Positions 55,992 through 64,000 of a stretch of 64,000 bases of DNA are shown one piece after another. Source of the DNA: Sphaerolaimus hirsutus (taxonomy: Eukaryota; Nematoda; Chromadorea; Monhysterida; Sphaerolaimidae); contig OZ038453.1 of assembly GCA_964036195.1 (NCBI GenBank), positions 3,797,469 to 3,861,468 of the forward strand. Reading direction: 5' to 3'. Under the pieces are notes generated by a model. It did not search any database. It was given only the letters and a program-made list of their open reading frames with translations, and was not told where the DNA came from. Both the position numbers and the translations under genes were made by a program. How positions within the stretch are numbered: the stretch's first letter is position 1; each line of letters starts with the position of its first letter.

Positions 55992-56515
55992 TATGAGTTT
56001 TTAAGACTAAAAATACCATAAAAATAAAAACCACCAGTAATGGAAATTTTATATGAAATTGCATGAACAAATTGCAAAATATCTACCTACTGAAAAAGTA
56101 CTAAACATTTTGGCCGCAGTTTAAAAAAAACAATTGTGTTTTCAAAACAACACGTTTTAAAAATCTTTGAAAAACTCTGGCCATCCCTAGTTGCTACACA
56201 GGAGCATGGTGTACATCTGTAGAAATTGCAAACATTTATTGAGGAAATGAATCTTCAAAATAATATGTGCACCGGTCTGCGTTAAATGTAGCGTGGAATG
56301 TGGCCCAACTTTTTCAAAACATAAAGTATCTATGAAAACAGGATATTACATTACAGGAAGCAGTATTGAAATTGGCAATAAGTGAAGCCACGTCATTGTA
56401 GCCAACCACAGAAGCCAGTTTACATGGTTCCAATTTGAAAACTCGTTCAAGAACTGAATGGTGAGGTGACGCAAACGCTGATTGACGCTTCCACCATCCC
56501 AAAACTGACCACTTA

Positions 56516-56782
56516 CCGTATCTCCTCGAATTACCCCCGGAGGGTTTATTTTTTCAGAGTGAAAATTTTGAGAGAAAAACGTGAAAAATGCAACAATGAC
56601 CACCATTTATAAGTTTTTACAGCTTTATATAAGGATGTAGATGGTATAAGCGATGTTCTAACGTAACACGGTAAGTGTTTTACACGTCTGTTATGCATTT
56701 CACGGACCACAAATTCATAGTGCCCATTGTGAGGGGGGGGGGTATTTCGAGGGGGGGGGGGGGGTATTTCGAGGAAATACGG
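56516..56782. mobile_element. MITE, CCGTATTTCC family
   Basis: Ends CCGTATCTCCTCGAA and TATTTCGAGGAAATACGG, flanked by TA. Interior resembles 48278-48520. Confidence 0.75.
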
Positions 56783-56814
56783 TAGGTAAATAGACTCAGC
56801 GCACTAGTACAGTA

Positions 56815-57150
56815 TTTCTTCTAATAAAATGGCATACTTCAAATAGAACGGCAGGTTTTGGCACATTTTTGCACCAAAAAGAATAGAATGGCATCCTCCA
56901 ATTGAACGGCACCTCCAATAGAAGAACGGCGGGTAAAATTACGTTGGGACTGTGCCAAAAAACAAAAATGAATCAAAAATGGATGGTGATAAAATGCAAA
57001 GCGTTTAAATAGGTGTTTATGTTTAATCTGCATTGATGCTCTGATATCAAAATATTGTTCAAGCTTCATTGAAAAAAAGCTATTTTGAAATGAGAAATGA
57101 ATGAAAAAATTGGTGAAAAAATAGAACATAAGCCTACAATAGAACAACAC
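56815..57150. repeat. AGAACGGCAGG-type MITE
   Basis: Left end CAGTATTTCTTCTAATAAAA followed by AATAGAACGGCAGG and CAATTGAACGGCACCTCC units. Right end not fixed. Confidence 0.5.
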
Positions 57151-57357
57151 CGCTACAATTTCAGATAAAAATCAAGTAATTATACTAATCCAAACTAGAC
57201 ATTTGTGACATTCAACTTGAAAATCTTTTGAATCTTAGTATTTGGCTTCTTCTTGACTCATTGTATTGCTCAGTGCCACATTTGGCATTTGCTTGATTTG
57301 CAATAACATAAATTCTTGGGCCTGTGGCCTCCCAAAAGAAGTATATCCGATAAAACA

Positions 57358-57483
57358 TGGCTAAAGCTAATAAAAAGTGGACGCTGCAGCCAAACATGTG
57401 TATGCTTTTGAATGCAGAAAAGTAATATATCAATACCATGACATTTGGCTGCAGTGTCCACTTTTTGTTGGCTTTAGCCATTT
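57358..57483. repeat. Hairpin-forming inverted repeat
   Basis: TGGCTAAAGCTAATAAAAAG and the complementary CTTTTTGTTGGCTTTAGCCA pair, then GCTGCAGCCAAA with TTTGGCTGCAG, over arms of about 45 bp. No gene recognised. Confidence 0.65.
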
Positions 57484-57882
57484 TTTAACGGTTCTAATAT
57501 ATTAAGGTCCAACAAAAATGGGACAAAATTGTCGATGGGCACACATAGAAGCACACCCTTCATTTGCTCTGTGACATATTGCATAACTTTAGTGAATATA
57601 CCACCAATATCCATTATGATGTAATTTATTTGACAGTAAAACTGCATTTTAGCATTTACCGTATTTCCTTGAAATACCCCCCCCCCCTCGAAATACCCCC
57701 CTCAAAATGGGCACTATGGATTTGTGGTCCGTGAAATGCATAACAGACATTGAAAATGTCAGATATTTTACGTTTTTACTAATTTTACTAGTTTCCGTTT
57801 TTACCACAAAAATACGCCACTCGTCAAATTTGCCGCGGCGGAGAATTGTAAATTCCGGTCCCTTTGCGCTTTTAATTGCGTG

Positions 57883-59476
57883 CGTAATTAAATAAATGTT
57901 TGTTTTTATGGTACGGGGATTTTACACGCAAATCAGGAACGGCGCCAGTACCCCTTGGGGTCCTGACAGTTCCTGAGGACGGACACGGCAACTTACCAAT
58001 CCCTTTCGTAACTGCAGCCGGCGGTTTACTTCGATTACTTGTTAATAAGCCGTGGATAAAAAAAAAGCCGTAATTAATAAAATTCAAATTAAAATTCAAG
58101 CAGTTAGTATTGCTTCAGGGGGACCAAGTTGGATTCACGGGAACTTTATTTAGCAATATAATCAGAGTCAATTTCACAATAGCTCAAGTGAGTCGTATAG
58201 CCTCTAGTGGGTGAAAAAATGTAAAATCAGCGCGTTTTATAATCACCAAAAATCTACCATAATAGAAATGAATACCAAATCTGAGACACAACAATTAACC
58301 GTAATGAGCGAATTATAAGGCGAATTCAATGATCACTGGAAAACTGTTAACGTAGCGTACAAGGCACACGTAATTTAATTAAATGCGGGAAAATAACTAA
58401 TTAAAGAAAAGGGTGCAAACGTAAATTAAACCAAACGTGAAGTAATTGTAATTAACAATGACGTAATTAAAATACAAATTATTTCATAGGTGAGTGTCAT
58501 AAACTGGGTTTCTATTCAGAGGTTACGGTACATTCTAGAGCAGGTGGTGTGACACGTGTTATCAACCTGCGCCCCTTTTGGTGAAAAATATTTTATAGCG
58601 CGCCCGACCAAGGCCACAGAAAGAACGCTCAGTTGCGGGGGTTGTTCAAGGTTATTGCATTGCCGGGTAAGGTTTGGAACTTTGGGCCTGAACACACGCT
58701 GCAAAGACACTAGCACTTATGAGTTCACCAATCACCCTGGGTGATGGGAATAATTAATTGGCACCGCTGTGCTCTTCACTGTAAACTGTGCTCTGCATGT
58801 GTCTTGCAGTCGCATGTCGACAATAATTGCCGTTTGCCACTTTTCCACCCATTACCTAGTCCTAAATAAAAATGCACTTGGTCGGGGAAATTTCTGAATG
58901 TTATCTATTGGGGTGTCTAGGCGTTTAACAGAGTCAACACCTTTTAGCTTAACAAGAAACTTTAAAGCTTTTCTAACCCATTCCCAGACACTGCACCCTT
59001 TTGACCAAATATGTAAACTTGATAAAAAACCTAAAAATTATAGCATTCGAAAGTACATATCGGAAAATGCATTAAAAAAAAACGAAAGTAATCATTTAAT
59101 TAACTTAAAAATGCGGGTAACCTAATTAGCTTAATTAATAAAACATGAAATGAAAAATTAACATCACACAAGAAATAATTACGTAATTAACGGAAAAGAA
59201 AAATATTTAATAAAATCATGGCCGCAGTAATGTCCATTCGGGCGTACCGTCCTGGGGCTGCGGCTTCGTTGGCGGATTTGCAGTGCACAGCGAACCGCAC
59301 GTTCACTGTGACTTCCCTGTGCACCGCGGGCCGTCATTCGGTCACGCATGGTCGTCCTCGAGTCGTCGGAGTGTCTGCACAAAATTGTCGTTACGTTTTT
59401 ACGCATGATTGGCTAGCCATATTTCCACCTACAATCCCACCAGCCATTAATTTTTTACCTCCGGGCTAAAAACGAC
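57883..59476. other. Non-coding or unresolved part of the compact right-edge segment
   Basis: Composition changes here: TAATTA/TTAATTA words recur (57890, 58070, 58375, 58400, 58455, 58752, 59092, 59128, 59178), as they also do at the very right edge (63985-63995). Two patches of higher GC (58555-58740 and 59218-59469) hold open frames without recognised domains. 59218-59469 may contain an upstream exon of the plus-strand gene, but I could not find a splice pair in phase. Confidence 0.35.
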
Positions 59477-59884
59477 ATGTTCAGAAAAAAGTGTTTTGCA
59501 CCGTTTTTTGGTTATTCAAAAATCATGCCTTCTCTGCATTTTTCGGTGGATGGCCGTGGCAGTCACATGCCCTGGGGGTGCAAATATGGCTCGTCTTCAT
59601 TCGAATTATGGCATCAGCTTTCTGCCGTGCCAGCCTTTTGTGCCCGAAACTTCGAAATTTTGGTTCCCGCACAGGGTTCAATGTGAGAAAAAGTTTTTCT
59701 TTTTGATTTTTCAAAAACTAATTAAGTAGAGCACTAAATTGTGTTACTTCACAGCATCGTGCCACTGTTGGACGGGCAGTTTGGGATCAACATTCAAATT
59801 ACCTGCTCGACCGACATGTCGCAGTCCGTGCGTGTGAAAATTGATTGTCAACAAGACTTTCTAATTATTTTAATGGAATATTAA
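59477..59884 (+). CDS. Small unrecognised protein, two exons, probably 5'-incomplete
   Basis: 59477-59682 and 59755-59884 join across a 72-nt intron (donor GTGAGA, acceptor TTCACAG) in phase 2. The join changes two short frames into one of 111 residues. The product is rich in beta-forming residues: LHFSVDGRGSHMPWGCKYG, then EILVPAQGS, IVPLLDGQFGINIQITC and SVRVKIDC. No family recognised; structural or enzymatic role cannot be guessed. The ATG at 59477 may be internal to a larger gene. It ends 128 bp before the helicase gene's stop and converges with it. Confidence 0.45.
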
Positions 59885-60011
59885 CAAGTATGTTTTCAAT
59901 TACTGATTTTTTTGTTACAAAGTTGTCTGTTTCTCCTGATGACAAAAGTTGTGCATAAATTATTACACCTTAAAACTTTTATAATTGGTTTTGACCAAAA
60001 ATTGTCTCGTA

Positions 60012-63000
60012 TCAATTTTCACAATTACCATTTTCCATGTGGTGTTCTACCTGTTGCGCTGGAGCCTCCTCCGGTGGCAGTGGGATGGCCTCAACCGCGT
60101 CGTGGTGCTCGGGCGGCGGCGAGGGGGGCTCAGCTACGTTCTGCAGTGCCATGGCCGCCATGTCGTTGCTAATGGGGGAATATTCTTCATTAGGGCGGTA
60201 AACTGGCTCAACAACGGGCACTACTTCCTCCACCACCGGCACAACTTCCTCCCGCGCGTCCGCGGAGGAGTCAGAGCCCGAGGAGGCGGTTTCAATATTG
60301 GATAAAACTTCCGCCTGCAGTTCTTCTTCAAGGGCCGGGTATCTATCCAGTCCGACTAGTTCTTTCAAGTCAGCCCGCGGGCGCCATTCCGGTGGCCAAA
60401 ATCCCAGCACGTTTCCCCAGATTTGGCCCGATTCATAAGAGTAAATTCGGTCGGCCTTGTGCTCGACCGTCAGAAACCGGTGGAAAAAAGTTGACCACAA
60501 CATGGTCTCGGCATTGGCCACCACGATGCGCACGCATTTGGCGCTGGAGGTGGCTACGTTTCCCCGGGGCAACTCTGCTACAAATCCAACTCTACCGTAC
60601 GCCTTCTTGGGATCGGCATCCAGCTGGGCGGAGTCGGTTGGCGGGCTGCCGCGCACACAGGAAATGATGACCACTTGTGCTTTGTCGGCGGTAATTACGC
60701 GGGTGGCCCAGTAGGCCGCGTCGTGTTCTGTATGGGCTACTAGTCGACTGATTAGGGCGCGCGCCTGCGCCGCATAAAAGCACACAATTAGCAAACTAGC
60801 GGGATCTGTGAGATCTGCCCAGGGTAGGGTGGGATCTTCTTTCACCGTGGCCACGAGGTAGTCGTACAGGTGCAGGATGATGCGTAGTTCCTTTTTGTTG
60901 ATAATGGACATGCCTTCTTTCGATTCGCAGCCCTGGTGCACCAATGTCGATGACAGCATGACGCCGTCCTCGAAGTCGCCAGGCGAGGGCAACATGGTGG
61001 CGCCGTGCACTGCTGTGTCGTTGTAGGCGCGTAGCAGTCCATTGTACGCCGCCACAGAGTTAGCCTGAATGAGCTGGCGATGCCCGCGGAACACTGTTTC
61101 CAAGTGAACCACGGGACATCGTTGATATTGTGTTAGCCTATCAATGAGGGTGGGGTCGGGTTTCAGGACGGGCTCCACCCAGTCTTGCACGCGAATCATA
61201 CGCGTCAATTGTTTACTGTCTCCAAATAGAAGTAGCATGCCGTTCACTGGGAGCTGAGCCGCCTGAACCACGCTAATTACTGCAGCGTCAGATGCCAAAG
61301 ACGCTTCGTCAACAATTACCGCACACACCGTCACACTTTTTATACGGGCGTCGTGGGCGGAGTCTAAAGTGACATGGATTTGACCGGGCTGCACCACCTC
61401 CAAGAACACCCGGTGCAGCCTGACCATAGCCCTGACATATTTAGACAGCGCCCTACGCAGCACCTTACCCCAAAATCCCTGGTCAGCTAAACTAGCCTCT
61501 CCAGCCCGGGCGCCCGCCACGCCTGCCTCGAAGTCATCGAATGTCTGTTCGTCTCCATCTTCGGCAGTGAGAAATGGCACCTGTTCGGTCAGCTGCGCGC
61601 GTATAACGGCGTCGTCCGTGCAGTTGTTAATAATCTCGTCTACCAGCTCGTAGTCCTTCTTGGCGCCGTCGTACTTTTCCAGCGCTGCCGTCCATTCGGG
61701 GCTGAGGCGGACAATGTTGTGGCCGGTTCGCTGTGCTAGGGTGTGCAGGGTTGGTAATTGGGTCGCAGGGGTGGTGCTATAAGAGGGATCACTTTCCCAC
61801 ATGGGGCTCAAAACACGCACCGGAAATGCCTCTCTTAATTTCAAAAATTCTTCGAAACCCTCCAGTTTTTTCATTTCAGAAAATGGCGTATCAGCCATAT
61901 CGGTCCATTTCGCGCGTTCCTGCAACAAAACTTCCAAAGCCCCAAAAATATCCCGTTGCCCTAATTTATTCAGGTTGGTCAGGGCCCTGCGCGCTCCTTC
62001 GTCGGCTGCCGAGTTGAGCGTGCACGTGATGAGCGTCGAATGGTATTTGGCGTTCGGCTGCTTGTCTGATGGCAAGTCGGAGCCCGCGCGCACCCTGGGT
62101 CTTGAGTTATAGTAATTATAGCCGCGTGAACACACATACGCCAGTTGATTTTGTGTGGTCGTCTTCCCGGACCCGAAAGGCGAGTCACACATGATCAAAA
62201 GGGGTTTGCGCATTCGCACGGCTGTGATCACAGCTTCTAGAACTTCTACCTGTCCTTGTTGCAGCAGAAACTCACCTAATTTGGCCTGAATCATTTGTTC
62301 ATTTTTTCCCCTGAACAATGATTCGTACAGCTCATTAGCCTCGCGGCTAATTAGCGCCCAGTCAGTTTCATCATCCAGCAGACGCAAATTCAATATCACC
62401 GCTAATTGGATTTGCGCCTCCAGGGTGAGTACTTTTGACCCCTGAACCACTTTTGGCACCCAGCCGACCGGCGCTTTGTTCAGGGCGGCCTGCAGTGACC
62501 GCATGGTTCGGTCATAATTGGGTGAGTCGTTTGAGCCGCGCACCATGTACCTTCCACTCTCCAAGGTACGGGGCAGTGCTGATTGCGACGCCGCCATGTC
62601 CAATTTTGCACGCAACATTGTAGTGGTTGGCTCTGATTCCACACTGGTAATTCTCACTGATAAGTTGGGGCTGCCCGCCGCTGGTTTGTCTTCGTCTTGT
62701 CGGGCCTGCACCAAACTCAACACTGACATGGGCGTCGCTTGGTTCAGCAGCTGTGTCTGCGTATTAACCTGCTCCAGCAAACGAACGCGCTGCTCTTCTG
62801 GTCCCTCAAAAGTGTCAGCTTGTAATTCTTCTGGGTCCGGGCGGCGCACCATAATGTTGCATGCAGTGCCCTGCGGCGTGTGCTCCCAGAACACATGTGC
62901 GCACACATCCGTTGCGCGTTTCGCCCGAAACCGCAAAAATGACTCGTTGTAGCAGTGGGCCGCTGCTAAAATACTCAATTTGTACCTGAGAAATACGTCC

Positions 63001-63963
63001 ATACTGTCTCGGTTCTCTGTGTCCGGCTGGACGCCCGTTGTGCTGATGTCCTCGGCCGTGGCGACCTGCAACCTGTACGCATGGCCGTAAAATTTGTCGC
63101 CAAACACGTCCAAATCGTTCAGATCGTGATATTCGACATGGGCCAGTCCCAACTGTCCAGCACTCAAATTTTCCACAGCTGTCACTCACATACTCTCTGT
63201 GCAAAATGACCAACTTTTCCGGCCCGGCATCGCCCCGCTCCGCCGCGCCCAGCGGTTCCAAATTCTTGTAATTTGACGGCGTGAAGGCTGCTCGCAGCCG
63301 CGCCGTTTTCCAGTCGCTCGTATAGGGCTGGTAGCCGGAAGTGTCGCCGCGCGTCAATGTACGTGCCGCTTGAGTGACGCACCGCGTGCCCTGCATACTC
63401 ACTACCACTGGGGCGGCAACATTTAAGGGGCATTTTGTCTGATTACCCCATATCGCGACGCCGGTGAACTCCCAGTACCTCGGGTTTTCTATTTTTTGTG
63501 CGATCGCGGTCGCCGAAAAACGCATTCCGTGGCGCACCAGGGGCAGAAACATCGAGGGGTGCTGTTTCTGAATTCTCGCGCACAAATCCACCAGCTGGGT
63601 GGTCCGTTTGTCTCTAGCCTTGGCCCGCTTATTCGAGTAGTAAAAATACGGATACGCCTCATCCGCATTCACCCACTGCTCGTTTTCGCTGAGTATCGCC
63701 ATCGTTTGCTCAGAAATTCTCACATGGCACTGATACTCAACATGCCCGTCGGCGCCCGTGTCAATATACACTCAATCTACCCAACCTTCAAATTTCCCTC
63801 TGCTGGGGTAGATTTCCGGTCCATTTTGCATCTGCTGCGCGCGGTAAAGTTGTCGCGGGGGAATGGTTCCACCGCCGCAGGCACCGTGTGTATTTGTCTC
63901 CTTGGATTTGATGGGCGGGGCGTCTGCACCTTCAAATGGGCGTTTGCGAGAGGCCGAAGCCAT
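60012..63963 (-). CDS. UPF1-like superfamily 1 helicase, three exons, about 1287 residues
   Basis: Exons (minus): 63781-63963, 63190-63729, 60012-63152. The introns are 51 nt (GTAGAT...TATCAG) and 37 nt (GTGAGT...GGACAG), both phase 0. Splicing them removes an in-frame TGA and a frameshift and gives one frame. N-terminus MASASRKRPFEGADAPPIKSK looks like a bipartite nuclear signal. About 540 residues without recognised domains precede the helicase core. Core motifs: Walker A SPFGSGKTT (nt about 62183-62157), Walker B VIVDEAS (near 61310), motif III LLLFGDSKQLTR (near 61230), a motif V-like ITADKAQVVIISCVRG (near 60680), and motif VI position GNVATSSAK, where the usual TRA arginine is absent. 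The C-tail is acidic and Pro-rich. Expected: ATP-driven RNA/DNA unwinding or translocation. GC content is visibly higher than in neighbouring host genes. Confidence 0.82.
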
Positions 63964-64000
63964 TATAAATGTGACAAAGTGATAAAATAATTAATTGCGA

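Noticed and set aside
59491-59729. Two other open frames overlapping 59477-59686
   Set aside because: Three frames are open at once over a short stretch. Only the 59477 frame extends through a good splice pair into a further open exon.
60012-63185. Helitron or Pif1-type helicase
   Set aside because: The motif set (VIVDEAS, GDSKQL, motif V with SCVRG) is UPF1-like SF1. There is no Rep nickase domain and no Helitron ends.
63729-63780. Stop-codon readthrough (TGA) and a programmed frameshift in the helicase gene
   Set aside because: Both breaks coincide with in-phase GT-AG segments of 51 and 37 nt, so short introns explain them more simply. RNA evidence is still required.

Overview
The window reads as nuclear DNA of an animal, most likely a nematode with a large, repeat-rich genome. 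The evidence is: spliced genes with GT-AG introns; a tandem pair of seven-transmembrane receptors that resemble the nematode Sra/Srab/Sre chemoreceptors; a single-pass membrane protein with a cysteine pattern like the nematode CX module; Ty3/gypsy-type LTR elements; a Harbinger transposase; and dozens of small inverted-repeat transposons. No species-level call is possible from sequence alone. All exon models below were built by eye from splice sites, phase continuity and family motifs.

Layout. 1-2.7 kb: 3' end of a Ty3/gypsy pol gene, cut by the window edge. 2.7-4.7 kb: repeats. 4.75-12.9 kb: an 8-exon secreted chymotrypsin-fold serine protease whose introns are packed with nested transposons. 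13.3-16.3 kb: repeats. 16.35-17.3 kb (minus): 3' exons of a HARBI1-like transposase. 17.7-21.2 kb: a broken Ty3/gypsy pol, followed by an unrecognised 4-exon coiled-coil/basic gene (21.3-22.5 kb). 22.5-27.3 kb: repeats. 27.3-31.2 kb: a young non-autonomous LTR retrotransposon coding only Gag plus a protease-like domain. 31.2-33.1 kb: repeats. 33.1-40.5 kb: an 8-exon CX-module-like membrane protein with a PPPPY tail. 41-43 kb: repeats. 43.2-48.2 kb and 50.7-54.0 kb: two paralogous 8-exon receptors, the first carrying a tRNA-Arg-like gene on the opposite strand of an intron. 54-57.9 kb: repeats. 57.9-64 kb: a compact, visibly GC-richer segment with an intact UPF1-like SF1 helicase gene (minus, 37- and 51-nt introns) convergent with a small plus-strand gene.

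The main discovery is intron birth from transposons. Three copies of one inverted-repeat family (4809-5069, 10663-10872, 35538-35729) each occupy exactly one intron, starting at GTGCCA and ending at CCAG, in two unrelated genes; removing each restores the reading frame. Independently, a 1280-bp hAT-like element (10922-12201) sits inside a protease coding exon with a perfect 8-bp target duplication. Its termini TA|GTGATGG and CCATCACTA|G provide splice sites that would remove it in frame at a cost of three codons. A third kind of insertion splits the signal-peptide exon of the CX-module-like gene. The second candidate system is the compact helicase segment at the right edge, whose gene architecture and composition differ from the host genes and look like a large inserted element.
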